64,000 bases of DNA, taken from assembly GCA_954871525.1 (NCBI GenBank), contig OX940864.1, forward strand, positions 27,460,001-27,524,000. Direction: 5' to 3'. A program made the translations under genes and the position numbers. The notes under the pieces were generated by a model. The model was not told where the DNA came from. It made no database searches and saw only the letters and a list, made by a program, of their open reading frames with translations. Position 1 is the first letter of the stretch. Each line of letters begins with the position of its first letter. Shown piece after piece: positions 1 to 11,721 of this stretch. This DNA is from Parietaria judaica. Taxonomy: Eukaryota; Streptophyta; Magnoliopsida; Rosales; Urticaceae.

Positions 1-239
1 AAATTTTGGTGGTATATAAAGACCACTGAATTCGATTTTCAATCATTATAATAGCGATTAATGACAATATACAAATTTTAGTGTTTTATTAGGGTTACAA
101 GCAAACATACATAATATTTTTTTTAATGTTATAAATTCAACATATAATTTTTCACAAATGTTTATTATTTTACTTCTCTCCCTAAATTTTTTTTTATTGA
201 TTTAAGGGTTCATAGTGATACAAGTACCTAATATTTTTA

Positions 240-480
240 TTTTACAATGGCATATAAAAAAATCATGGCCGAAATTTTCAATGTTCACTACTTTACTTCT
301 TTCTAAAATTTAATCACTTTTTCAACTGATTTAACAGAATTTTGGATGCACAATTCAATCTTGGGCATTGCGATTCCCAGAAGGGGAATTTCCTTAACGG
401 CGCATCTAAAACTGTGTTTATCAATTGAAAAAACAATGGTTGAAATTTTATTCAAGAGCAAAATAGTGAACATGGAGAAC
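240..480. repeat. MITE-like inverted repeat, member of a dispersed family
   Basis: The stretch around 270-345 is roughly the reverse complement of 395-465, giving a weak foldback. Closely similar text recurs at 5160-5400, inside intron 2 of the CHMP7-like gene, and partly at 31255-31330. Motifs such as 'actattttgcttctctc' and 'aattttggat' are shared, so this is a dispersed family. Its outer limits may run from about 50 to 955, because both flanks carry AATAGCG/CGCTATT-type ends. The exact borders are unsure. Confidence 0.4.
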
Positions 481-516
481 TTTATCCGTGAAAAAAAAAT
501 AAGATTATATATACTA

Positions 517-904
517 GGGATAATAGCGGTTAAAGTAGCCAAACTTTCATGACTTGTGTCGATAAAGGTCCAAACTGGATTTATAGCGGTAATAGTAGCC
601 AAACTCGGTCAATCTGTGGCAAGCACCAATTCCGTCCAGTCAAACATAACAGTCGTTAGTCTCTCGCCACGTCACTTCCACGGCGGTGAGGATTCTGATT
701 CCGATCCCGGCGCCGGCGATGTGGTTGCGAGCGTGCCACGTGGAAGTGACGTGACGAGAGACTAACGGCTGTTATGTTTGACTAGACGGAATTGGTGCTT
801 GCCACAGATTGACCGAGTTTGGCTACTATTACCGCTATATATCCAGTTTGGACCTTTATCGACACAAGTCATGAAAGTTTAGCTACTTTAGCCGCTATTA
901 TCCC
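517..904. mobile_element. Mutator-type foldback MITE with perfect 9-bp TSD
   Basis: The left arm (about 517-685) is nearly the exact reverse complement of the right arm (about 735-904), leaving a GC-rich loop of about 45 bases. The ends are GGGATAATAGCGG and CCGCTATTATCCC. The same nine bases, TATATACTA, flank both ends (508-516 and 905-913). A 9-bp target duplication is the hallmark of Mutator-like elements. The element has no coding capacity. Short frames reading through it are palindrome shadows. Confidence 0.85.
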
Positions 905-1375
905 TATATACTACTATAAAATCAAAATATTTAGTACTTATGCCGCTATTAACAATTGATTTAATAGAATTTTAGACATACCCGTAGAATTTTAGATATA
1001 CCCGTACGTCTTGAACACGTATCACTTTCAGAGTGAGAATTTTGTTAACAACACATCCAACATCCACAGATAAAATTTTGATAGAGGCAAAATAATTAAC
1101 ATAGAGAACTTTAACAAACTAACTAACAATATATATACATATATATATATATAAATATAAATACAAAGAATCAAAATATTAAGTACTTGTGATGAGAGAC
1201 ACCAACATTTTGTGAGTTGCGTCTCATATAGATAGACAGACATAGTGGGTGCTCGTGATGAATCATTTTAGACTCAACAAGAAGTATATAACTTTCAACA
1301 CACGTGATCATGATCTAAAAAATACATATGAACTCACAATATATAAGAGCAGATCCAAAGAAAATCTCATCGAGA
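905..1375. other. AT-rich intergenic DNA
   Basis: No gene is seen. It holds an AT run near 1131-1160 and the likely 3' UTR of the kinase gene on the minus strand. A CGCTATTAAC motif near 943 resembles the ends of the repeat family described at 240-480. Confidence 0.5.
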
Positions 1376-3472
1376 TCATACAAACTGAATAGAAAAATTA
1401 GTATTCATGGTAGTAAAAGCGGCAGATCCAAAGTCGTCAAGGTCGGAATCGTCATCGTAATCGTGCCAGGCCCCGCGAGAGCCAACGTTCTGTTCAACTT
1501 TGGTCAAAGGAACTCGCAGCTCGGATATCGGGACCGGTAGAGGCTCTTCGTTGAAAAACCTATCGCCCATCATCTCCACCGCCGCGATCCTACAGGACGG
1601 ATCATAGCAAACAAGCTGTTTCACCAACGAGGCCGCTTGAGGAACGCAGGCTTCCAAACCGATGGGATTTTCGACCTTGTTGAAGGAGATTAGGTGGTAA
1701 TCAGGAAGGTTGACACAACCAGGCCAGACTTGCTCAGTCAAGTTTCCGAGCACATCGATGATTTTGCTGAGTTGGTCGATGTCAGAAGTTCCCGGGAAGA
1801 GTGGTCGGAGAGTGAAGAGCTCGGCAATGATGCACCCAAGTGACCACAGATCGATCTCTAAGCTATAGTCGGTTGACCCGAAGAGAAGCTCGGGGGCTCT
1901 GTACCACCGAGTTCCAACACACGAGGTCAGACAACCCTGTTTGTTGTCATTCTCATTGTCAATCTCGTCTGCCTCGCACAACTTGAACGGATTCGTGCAT
2001 GTGGCTGGGCAAGATGCCTCCCCATCATAAACGTTTGTCTCCTCCTTCTCCGAGTCTCTAGCCTTGACTTCACCCAACACGCGCAAATACTCCTCTGCTT
2101 TGCTCTCTGGATCTGAAGTCTCGGAATGAGGAGGGGCTCCATGTGGCTGACCATCGCTGTCAACGGCTAAAGGAATCTCGCCGGTGGCAATGTATTCCGG
2201 CTCCATAAGTATCCTTGCCTGCAAACAAAATCATCTACAAATTTCATTACGAAATAAATAATCTCCGAACACTCCACACCATACGAAACCTATGCTTGTT
2301 TTAATAGGGTATGCGGAGACCATTTTCCGGTTTTGGTTTCTTTTAGTCGTCTGTGGTCTCGAAGACCGGTCTTCCAAACCACATATTAACGAAAGCTTAA
2401 CCAAATCAAGCCTCAAGAACTAAATTGCCAATTAGGTTTGTGTGCAAAGGCACAACCAGCCCTTCAGGGAATCGGGTTGAAACCACCCCCAGATCTTTTG
2501 AAATGTACTAAAATAGCCCACGTTTTGAAAAACATTTATATTTCAACCCCCAAAAGCCCATGCGCAAACCACCCCCAATTCCACAGCCCACTCTCCCATG
2601 TCGTGGACCTCTCTTCTCAGTCGCGACTTGCGTTCCTTCCTCCGAGTCTCTCCCCTCTTTAGTTCTCACTCTCTCTTCGTCACTCACTCTTGTTTTCCCT
2701 CTGTCACTCGAGACTATCCGTGTCGTTGTAACTGCGAAACCTTAAGGCACTCTCAAGTCTCCCTAAGGCGGAACTGTTCGTGGGACAGCAATCTCGGACT
2801 AGTTTCCAAACTAAACTGCAAAACTGGATTTTCGAACCACGCTAACCAAACGCTACCTACATTTTCCGAACAAGGAGAACTGATAGTAACTCAGCATCAA
2901 TCACAAATGAATAAACAATTCGAAGCATGAATCACATTCACAAGAACAATAAAACCAGTCCAACAAGATCTCTATTCACAAAAACAAAAACAAAAAATCA
3001 CCTGGCCAAAATCTGCTAACTTGAGAGTTCCGTCGTCGGCGATCAGCAGGTTCTGGGGCTTCAGATCCCGATGCACGACCATGTTGCGGTGACACGCGTC
3101 GAGGCCGGCGAGAATCTGAAAGATCCAGCTCTTCACCTGCCCGAGCTCAATCCCGGCGCTGGCGTCGGCAACGACGGAGGCCAAGTCGGTGCGGAGGAAC
3201 TCGAGGACGAGCACGGCGTCCTCGTCGTCGCCCCAGAAGTGCTCGTGGAGCGTCACGACGTTGGGATGGCCTCGGAGGACGGTGAGGGCCTCCACCTCCC
3301 CGTACGCCGACTGGTAGTCGTGCACCTCCTTGAGCGCCACCAGGCCGCCGTCGGAGCGCCGACGCGCGCGGTACACGTCGGAGTAGGCGCCGGAGCCCAC
3401 GCGCTCCAGGATCTCGTACTTGGCGATGATCTCCGCCCGGCTGTGGATGCTCCAGCTCTTCGGAGCAGCCAT
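1376..3472 (-). CDS. CDKF1: CDKF;1-like CDK-activating kinase
   Basis: A two-exon gene encodes 437 residues: exon 1 at 3472-3002, exon 2 at 2218-1376, with a 783-base GT-AG intron in phase 0. In Arabidopsis, CDKF;1 phosphorylates and activates other CDK-activating kinases and acts in cell proliferation and RNA polymerase II CTD phosphorylation. Seen here: a glycine-rich loop (GSGAYSDVY, from residue 26), Lys48 in ALKE, HRD at 134-136, DFG at 154-156 and GTRWYRAPE at 259-267. About 100 residues separate DFG from the activation-segment motif, where ordinary CDKs have about 20. This acidic, low-complexity insert is typical of CDKF. There is no PSTAIRE-type cyclin helix motif, also as in CDKF. 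The acidic tail (DYDDDSDLDDFGSAAF) matches the family. Exon 1 is much richer in G+C than exon 2 or the surroundings. The Arabidopsis protein is somewhat longer (479 residues), mainly in the insert. Confidence 0.92.
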
Positions 3473-3599
3473 TGATGCTGAAGCTCCGTGAAATCAATGG
3501 AGAACCCAAATATAGGTGTTAAGTTGATGATATGAGTGCAGTCCGATTGTGGGTCTCGATTCATCATTACTGCTGCGAAAGCGAAACATATGTTTATTT

Positions 3600-4170
3600 T
3601 AGGGCTGAAAATTTACATGGTTCCCGGCCTCATCCGGGTCCGGCCCGATTCTAGCTTAAAATTAAGACCCGAAGCGGGGACAGAGTCCTTGGTCAGATCT
3701 ATAAATCCTTCCTTGTTTCCATCCCATTTCCGGATTCTAGACTAAAGCGGGGTCAGAATTTTAGTTTTATAATAGGAAGCGGGGCTCGGGAACCATTGGT
3801 AAAAGTTAAAATTCCCCGTTTCCGCCCCATTTGTCGATTTGAGCCTAAAGTTGAGAATTTAAATTTTAAAATTGGAAGTGGAGGCCATAAGTCCTTGGTC
3901 AGAGCCTTAGAGGTAAATTACCGATTCTAGCTCAAAATTAAGAATTCTAATTTCAAAATTTGAAGCGGGGGCCGGGAGTCCTTGGTCACATCCTAAAATT
4001 CCCTGGTCCGGCCGATTTCCCAATTCTAGCCCAAGAATTTCAAGTTTAAAACCGGAAGCGGGTCAAGAGTCCTTGGTCAGAGCTAAAATTTCATGTTTAC
4101 GTCCCATTTCTCGACTCTAGCCCAAAATCTAAGAATTATAATTTTAAAATCGGGAAACAAGTATTGTACA
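3600..4170. repeat. Degenerate tandem repeat, units about 90-120 bp
   Basis: Five to six imperfect units follow each other. Each carries 'gattctagc(c/t)caaaatt', then 'aattttaaaattggaagcgggg', then 'gagtccttggtcagagc'. The block begins with 'tagggctgaaaa', which resembles a hAT-type terminal repeat, and is rich in 'ggtccggcccg', as in hAT subterminal regions. It may be the inside of a decayed non-autonomous hAT element. A matching right end was not found. Confidence 0.55.
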
Positions 4171-4595
4171 AAATCTGAATTGAGTTCCCTGTTTCATTCC
4201 ATTTATTTATTTGAAATATATATTTTTTTCCCATGTATAATCAAAATTTTACTTTGTTTATTTTTCTTCATTCTCTTTTTTCTACCTATCCTTCTCTGGC
4301 TTTCAATCTCTTTCGATTTAACTTTTGATGGTGATTCGCGCCTCGTTGTGTTCTCCTTGGACGGTGATTCGCGTCTCGCCGCTCTCTTTTTATTATAAAA
4401 TATAGTTGTACTTTAGCTTTATTTATATAAAATACTATAACTCTACAATTTATTATAAATTTTATTTTTGTCAATTATTCATAATGATTAGATTGATGTT
4501 GTTCTAATTTGAAAATGTAATAAAAATTAAGATCTTAGTTAATGTTCCCGTTCCAGTTTCTAGAAAATAAAAGATCGGGAATTGTTCGAATCGGG

Positions 4596-4655
4596 ACCGA
4601 TTGAGGGACGTGTTTAAGGCGTCCCGGTTTTTTTAGACCGATTGAGGGACGTGTT
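4596..4655. repeat. Direct repeat of 19 bp, 41 bp apart
   Basis: The 19-mer ACCGATTGAGGGACGTGTT occurs at 4596 and again at 4637, just upstream of the CHMP7-like start codon at 4755. It may be a small duplication in the promoter or 5' UTR. The rest of 4170-4754 is AT-rich with no gene seen. Confidence 0.6.
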
Positions 4656-4754
4656 AAAGGATATCTGACGTTGCAAAAAGTAGAGGGGCGAACCGCGAAT
4701 TACGTAAAGAGAGTTAAAATCAGGAAATTAGAAGTTTGAGTTGGAGAGCAGAAG

Positions 4755-7114
4755 ATGGAGATCAGAGAGTTCGTCAGAGAAGAAGTGAGCGATTGGGATG
4801 ACGAATTGGCGGGGAGAGCGAGATTCAAGGAGTTGAGTGGGCAGAGATCGGACTGGGAGCCCCTTTTCGCCTTCTGGAGAGACTTGATTATCACCATCGC
4901 TCGCCATTTCCACATCCTCTTCCTCACTCCTTCCCAGGTTTCACTTCAACCCATTTCTCGCTCTCCATTCCTTTCCTTGCCTGCCTTCTTCGCTAATCCA
5001 CTCTCTTTCTCTTACGAAGCTCAAGAAGGATTGGTTCGATCGAGGAGGCCTCAGCCCTCTGTGCATCCACCGTGTCTTGGTGAGTCCACTTTTCCCTCTA
5101 CAAACAGCGCGGCGTAACTACTCAATGTTTTAATTTTTCAATGTTCTCTTTCACGGTTCAAGTGTATCGAATGTCGCTGTCGAAATTTTATATATTCACT
5201 ATTTTGCTTCTCTCGAGAATTCTCGGCTACTTTTTCAATTAATCTAACGGAATTTTGGATACCTTGTTAAGTTTTGGTCCGCGTCACTTCCAAGAGAGCG
5301 GAAATTTTGTTAACTGCACATCTAAAATTTGTTAAATCAATTGAAAACTTGGCGGAAGTTTGGAGAGAAGTTGACATTGAGAACTTTGTTTATGAAAAAA
5401 TAATTGACTTTATGCCACCGCAAGAATAAGAATATTGGGTAGTTACGCCGCTATTAACTTTTTTATATAATTAATGATTTATGGGTTAATTAAACTAGCC
5501 ACCATGGTAAAATTGTTTTGAAATATTGGTAACTTTGTCCTCAGCTTGAAATGTACAATGAAGGTCTCATTGTTAGAAGCAGAGACCTCGCCGATCCCAC
5601 CACCCGTGGCCGATTCTCTCATTTTTACAGGAAAGTAAGAAACTTGATGACGACGACGATGACACCCGACATGATAGCGCAGCAAGACGATATTTTCGTA
5701 GTGATGCCGGTTCTAAAAGATAAAGCCGGAATGGTTGTGAAGCAATTGGCGGAGGCTCACTGGAGTGGCTCTGTGGTTGTGACAATGTCCAGATTTCAGG
5801 CAATGTGTGACGGTGACAGCGCATCCGCCGTATTGAGTTACTTGTCGGCACAAGGCAGGGCGCGCTGTTTCACTATTAACAAAGACGGTGTCTCTATTCA
5901 GGTGTTCGATATGAAATGTACCTCCCAAACTCATTGGTTTCGATCATAACTCTTCTCCTGTTTTTTTCCCATAGGGGGTCAAAGTCTCTCTTCTCGATTC
6001 TCCTGTTTCTAGTGTTTCGGGTTTCGATTGCGACGTTCTGCACTTGACTTGGACGGCCGAAATGCTTGAGCAACGACTTGGTATTATTGACCAACGCTCC
6101 GAGAGGTAAATGCCTGGTTTTGCGATTTCCGTGATAAAAAATGCTTGCTTCGTTGGAATTCCAATTCAAATATGTGGTGAGATTGTGATAGAACTCGATG
6201 CAAAACCAACGGGAATTTACCAAAACCGAGATACCAGAACACTCTTTAGAATCACCAAATGACCAAAACACCTTTCTTTTCGAGAGCAACATTCTCAACA
6301 AGGTGTCTTGTCAGGTTCTTTTACACAAACAGAACATAGCTCAAAACACAATCTATCACAAAATCAAAATACCTAAATACCTAACAGATTGTAATTTAAC
6401 GAGTTTTTGACCTTATTTTCAGGTCAAGAAAATCTGCGTTAGCTTCTATGAATTCTGGAAATAAAAGCATTGCGCTGAGGCATATGAGGGCGTTAAAATC
6501 GGCAAACGAAAGTCGGGAAAAATGCTACACCCTTTTGAATAGAGTGGAAGAAGTTCTTAATGTTATCGCCAATGCCGAATCAACAAAGAAGGTAATCTTC
6601 GTTAATCGAAGTTCTCAATGTTATTTTCGCAATGGTAGTTAGTTAATAAGATCAGCATCAGGCGTCAGAGGCCATCAAAATCGGAGCTCGGGCGATAAAG
6701 GAAAACAACTTGAGTGTGAAAGAAGTCGAAGAGAGTTTACAAGAACTCGAGGAGAGTATTAATCTTCAAAAGCAAATAGAGAGCGCCTTGGGTAATAAGC
6801 CTTGTCAATTGCTTTTCATTTCTTCATACAGATTGTGCTTTCCTTTCAAACTTCTCTCACTTGCTGTCACAGATTCAACTGTGTCGTATTCTTTGTCGGA
6901 AGACGAAGATATCGAAGCGGAATTTGAGAAACTAGAACTCGAAATGGAAGATGAAACCCATCGTCGGCCAAATCCGGAAGTCCGGGCTTCGGGAGATACA
7001 GATGCTTTGGAATTGAGTGATGCTTTCTCAAATCTTAAGGTCGTTGATGCTTCATCATCGAGCAAAGACATTACTGTTAGAGAACCAAAAAAAGTTGAGC
7101 TTGAAGCAGCTTAG
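4755..7114 (+). CDS. CHMP7: CHMP7-like ESCRT-III (SNF7 family) protein
   Basis: Seven exons encode 423 residues: 4755-4937, 5020-5079, 5545-5901, 5975-6105, 6423-6591, 6662-6791 and 6873-7114. All introns are GT-AG and the frame joins throughout. CHMP7 proteins belong to ESCRT-III. In animals and yeast they act at the inner nuclear membrane and in nuclear-envelope sealing; the plant role is less well known. The N-terminal part contains WDDE, DWEPLFAFWRDLI and DWFDRGGLSPLCIHRVL, typical of the plant CHMP7 winged-helix region. A Snf7-type helical segment follows from about residue 225 (LTWTAEMLEQRLG, then MRALKSANESREKCYTLL). The acidic EDEDIEAEFEKLELEME near the C terminus resembles a MIT-interacting motif. 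The length matches the Arabidopsis homologue as I recall it. Intron 2 (5080-5544) contains a MITE-like repeat. Intron 6 (6792-6871/2) is 81 bases, in frame and free of stops. Confidence 0.9.
5160..5470. repeat. MITE-like repeat inside intron 2 of the CHMP7-like gene
   Basis: This segment is related to 240-480: 'attcactattttgcttctctc', 'aacggaattttggata' and a reverse-complement partner near 5325-5400. It ends near 'acgccgctattaac', like the copy near 943. It lies fully within the intron, so it should be spliced out. Confidence 0.45.
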
Positions 7115-7799
7115 ATAAAAGTGATCACCATAATATATATGATTGAAGTTTGAGTTGTTCTTTGCTTGAATAGTAGTGTTGCTGTACAACTATGTATATA
7201 TATATATATATATATATAATGTCCTATGAATTGCATATATTACAATATATCAGTTTCTGGTTTTATTTTCCTATGTATATTATATACTCGCTTGAATTTA
7301 TTTTCTAGTATCGATTTGCTTCTAATTTTTTTATTTTTTTTTTATCAACTTACACTGTTGAATTTTTTCATTTGTATCACAATGATGCATCTCACAATCT
7401 ACTAATAATTTTGTCACAATTTAAAGATAATATTTTAAAATTTTGTGATATTTTAATCAAATTTTCTCTAAAAAAAATGCCTCCTACTTCCCGATATGCC
7501 ATTTTGACTATCTATTCTTCGGCATTCACAAGTTTGTAAGTTTTATCATGTATGTCAAATTTTATGTTTAAAAAAATGTATCCTTTACTTATCGATATGC
7601 CTTTTTGGCCGATTAATTGAGTACCAGTTACTGCGGATTTATCGTTTGGTAACAGATTTATCAATGGATTAGACATAAAATTTTAGGTTATCGTTATCGA
7701 TGAATTAATCGGTTATCGATAAAATTTATCGACAGATAATTCAAGAATATATGTAATTAATTTATATATAGTGTTCAACTTCAACGTACCAAATATAAA
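7115..7799. other. AT-rich intergenic DNA with (TA)n
   Basis: The 3' UTR of the CHMP7-like gene and a (TA)n run at about 7195-7219 lie here. A palindromic AT stretch rich in 'ttatcgat' is found near 7680-7740. No gene is seen. Confidence 0.5.
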
Positions 7800-7844
7800 A
7801 TATAATAATAATAATAATAATAATAAGTACTCAATAATAATCTC

Positions 7845-8127
7845 ATGTCCAAAATCCAAAACTTTTGGACTCTTGCTGCTAAAAGTGAAAACTTTGAAAA
7901 ATTGAGAAATATGAAAAGAAAATACCCAAAAATCACAAATTTATAATTATATTCATCATTCAAAAGTCAAAACAACAAGAAAAATTGATAACATACCTCA
8001 AAATCCCCAAAATTCAAAACTTTATTACTTTTAGCACCCAAAGTGAAAACTTCAAAAAATTGAGTAATCTGAAAATAAAATACCTCAAATTCACAGATTT
8101 GAAATGATATATTTATCCTTCAAAAGT
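7845..8127. repeat. Tandem duplication, two diverged units of about 130 bp
   Basis: Unit 1 (about 7845-7967) and unit 2 (about 7998-8127) share the ordered pieces 'aaatccaaaacttt', 'aaaagtgaaaactt', 'attgag(a/t)aat', 'aaaataccc/t' and 'tccttcaaaagt'. An (ATA)n run precedes it at about 7800-7826. Non-coding. Confidence 0.6.
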
Positions 8128-9865
8128 ATTGAAGAAGAAAAAAAAAAAAAAGAGAACATACAATTTATTGGATGCGAAAATATTTACGTTCTAATTTATG
8201 CAATTAAGTCCGTATTTTCTTACAGCGAAAAATACATTTGCTGTTATCTTGTAATTAGCAAACATAAGTCCCTGGCCTGGATGTTAGTGTTATACAAATT
8301 TAAGGTTTACATTGTTTAATCGTTATCTATATTGCTGTGGTCCAACTTGATATGAAATAGAGTTTATATAAACGTCAAAAATCCAGATCTTACATAAAAG
8401 AAAAGTGTGATATTATTTTTGAAAATCGTACGAAATGCCCAATTTTGTGTCAAACATTTTAAGAAATGTCTATTTGTGAGAGTAAAAAATTCACACAATG
8501 AATAATTTTTTAAAAGATTTGATACAAAATGAGCATTTCGTTCATTTACCTTTTATTTTTAAAACTTAGAACAGTACAGTCTAGATACTTACCACTTGCG
8601 ATTACCAAAAGGTTGAGAATATGTGTACTTAGAGAGACTTAATTGCACCAACTAGTAAAACCTATTTACTTGCACCGCTAAATACCCTATTAAAAACAAC
8701 AATTTGGACCTTAAAATGTAATAAAAATCATTATATATATATATATATATATATATGGGTAAGGATTTTGCTACATATTAAAATTCAAGGGGTAAATTAC
8801 TGTATATACTGCGTTCTATGACAATTTGATGTAAGAATCAAAGAGTATTTTTGGTATCCAAGGAATGTAACCTACTTTTTGCGGGTATGCACTATGCAGG
8901 ATAAAATAGCCCCACTTAGTGTTGTTTTCCATAAAACCCCATGAATACCCAAAATCGTCCCCATCGAGTCCAACCCTCCAGTATACTAGTGTACCCAAGG
9001 ATCGAATTTTTGTCGATAATCGTCGATTATCGGTCTTACCGGTAGTGATCCATAAATATTCCATTATAACAACCATCGTTTTATGACTTTTCGGTCAAAA
9101 ATCTCAAAAATCGGCAACCTGGTTACCAACCGATTATTGTCAAAAGCAGTGTAAAATACAAGTACTTTTCGAGCAATAAAAAAAATTATGAGGTATAAAT
9201 ATTAGATTTTTGCGATTTTCAACCCAAACCCTACCTTCTCGTCCCTTTCCCACCGCCGACAACAACATTTTACATGGGACCACGAAAATCGAGCTGGTAA
9301 GTGACAAAATTTTCGAATCTTCTTCATGTTTTCAATGATTAATCGATTAGGGGAAAAAGTTTCGAAAGTTAATTTTTTTAATTTTTAAACCGAATTTGTT
9401 AGAATTTTTTGTAAATTTTGGTCGATTAAGGACTTATAATGTTAAATATATATGGATCAATCAATTCTTCTTTGATATATACTCATTTATATGAGTTTTA
9501 GGGCATTTTCATGAGTTCAAATGTAAAGAGTTAGTTTCATATAATATTTATGTTTAGAAATGAGTAAAGATTGGAAGTTTATCATCTTTTATTTGTTTCT
9601 TTGCATTCTTATGAATATTTTATGATGAAAACATGTTTTGATGACTTATTTTATAATTATTTTGTTAGATTAAGGTTAAATTCAGATTATTATGCTTGTT
9701 AGGCAAAAATATATAAAGTTTTGATTTTAGGAATTTACTAGAAATATACTCTTTTTTTTATGATTTTTAGAAGTTATGGGGTTCAAAATATAGTAGTTAT
9801 TAAGAAATATGAATGTTTGAGGTCTTGAATGTTCAGATTACCAAGTAATTTATTCATTTTTTTAT
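8128..9865. other. AT-rich intergenic DNA, nothing coding recognised
   Basis: It holds a (TA)n run at 8732-8756 and a stretch rich in 'gattatcgg/ccgataat' inverted motifs at about 9010-9140, like the subterminal parts of small DNA transposons. No open frame with family features was found. Confidence 0.45.
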
Positions 9866-11543
9866 TCAAGTCTTATAATTTTTTGTGTTGTGTCCGAACA
9901 CCTTGTGGAAGTTACACCAGGTCTTGGGATCGTGCATTGGAAAAATGTCGTGGTTGTATGGTGGGAGATCTTTTGTGCTGACTAGCACTTCTCCTGGTGC
10001 TTCCTCAGCTTCTCCATGTTCTTCGAAGTCCACGGTTTTTGAGTTTACCTTGAAAACGTACGGATCTCGCGGGTTCGGTCCGTTGTCTCTTCTTGGATTT
10101 CCGGCTTGGAAGAGATGCTTTCGGACAGGGGAGGCATTTATTTGCCCTCGGAACGCGCTAGTGTGGCTCCCGGCTCGATGTTGCATTGATTGGTTGGGCA
10201 GACCTTGGTTCCGTTGATGGCCGGGCTGGAGACCATGCTTTCTCCGTAGGGCTTCTAGCTCTTCGTCGTGCTTAATCTTGTTGGAGGATCTGTGGATTAC
10301 GTCCTCGATGGAACTGTAACGATTCATGATGATGTCCATTTTGAACATCGAATCGTACCATAGTCCAGCCGTGAGGGCGGCTATGGCGGTTTCGTCACTG
10401 ATCCCGTTTATTTTGACCATGGTCTTTTTAAACCTGGCTATGAAATCGCGAAACGGTTCTCCTCTTTCTTTCTGTAACGTGTAGAGGTTTGCCACCGTCG
10501 TCTCGGTCTCCATGAACATGGAGAATGTTTGAGGAAGACAGTCGTCAGCTGTTCGAAGTTTTCGATGGATTGAGGTTCTAACTTCGAGAACCATTCCATT
10601 GCTGGGCCGGCCAAGTTTTCAGCAAAATATTGGCATCTCCTAGTATCTAATTCGTGTGCTTCTAGGTTTGCCCGTCCCATCGCGATCCTAAAGGATCTCA
10701 AGTGTACTTTGGGGTCTGTCGTCCCGTCGTACCTTGGCAGGTTACACGTCCACAGTCCCTGAGCTTCACGCTGGTTATGGCGAGTGAGAAAGGAGTCCTC
10801 ATTGATTCCTCCACCAGCCGCTCAATCTCAGGGGCAGCGGTGGTAGCACTGTGCACTCGGGAGTGCACCCGAACGAGTTTCTCATTCATTTGTTCCATTG
10901 TGCGTTTCAGTTCCTCCAATTTCGTGCCCTAGGGAGCTGGTTCAGGTCGCACGGGTTGGTGAGATTCCTGCCCGTACACTGGACTGGGATACCTCAGGTA
11001 TGAGATCGATCGGCCCTAAAGACCCAAATTAATGTCGCGGTTTTGCTCGTAGCCTCCCGAGTAACTCGAGCGGCCAGAGCGTTGGCGACTGCTCGACGCA
11101 AAATTTTCTATCCCAGTCGGGTTGACCCTCGACAAAGGGGTGAAAAGGGGTTGTCCTCTGTCAGAAGGTGGCGGAGGTGTTACGGGTCTCGGGCCGCTGA
11201 GCAGTCGGGGCAGGCTTTGCCTCGATGCCTGCGGGTTATCCAGATTGGCAAAGTCGAAGTGAACCGCGTTGAGGTTAGCTCTGTCATGATGTCTAGAACC
11301 CTGCCCCGGTTCTACCCGTTTAAGATGCTGATGGTGCTCACTTTGGGCTCGATTTGCTATGAGAATGTCGAGCTGCTTGCGCAGTTCTAGATTCTCTGCA
11401 CTTCTCGCCTCTAGTTGAGATCTTAGATCGTCGGACTCCGTGTCTTGTCCGGGGTTATTCACCTCGGACTCGGTCACGATTTGTCTTTCGTCGTTGCTCA
11501 TATTCGCAGAGAGCTTTGAGCTCGTAGGTGTTAGCGAGATCAA
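9866..11543 (-). pseudogene. Broken gag of a Ty3-type LTR retrotransposon
   Basis: Reading leftwards from the LTR at 11566-12382, three or four frames together resemble a Ty3-type gag polyprotein. An N-terminal proline- and serine-rich part (11543-11016) begins at or after the ATG of MSNDERQ. A short middle part lies at about 10919-10698. The Retrotrans_gag core follows in two frames: AGPAMEWFSKLEPQSI at 10701-10438, then LYTLQKERGEPFRDFIARFK in 10594-9866. It ends at WCNFHKVFGHNTKNYKT, a His/Cys knuckle of the type CxFHxxxGHxTxxC in which the last Cys is Tyr. Frameshifts and stops separate the parts, and no protease, reverse transcriptase or integrase follows. The element is truncated at its 3' side near 9860. 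Confidence 0.8.
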
Positions 11544-11565
11544 TTTCCCACAAACGGTGCCAAAC

Positions 11566-11680
11566 TGTTGACGTGGATTTTCACCTCAAACAGTCAACGT
11601 GACTTGTGAGCGTATGATATTTGTTTAATCTTATAATTCGGTGGAATTCGATCTCTCACGTTGCAAGCTCTCGATTCACT

Positions 11681-11721
<41 letters not shown>

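Noticed and set aside
3071..3509. Long open frames on both strands over kinase exon 1
   Set aside because: Exon 1 is GC-rich, which removes stops in all frames. Only the kinase frame shows conserved motifs.
10702..10932. Plus-strand frames across the gag remnant
   Set aside because: Antisense shadows of the broken gag.
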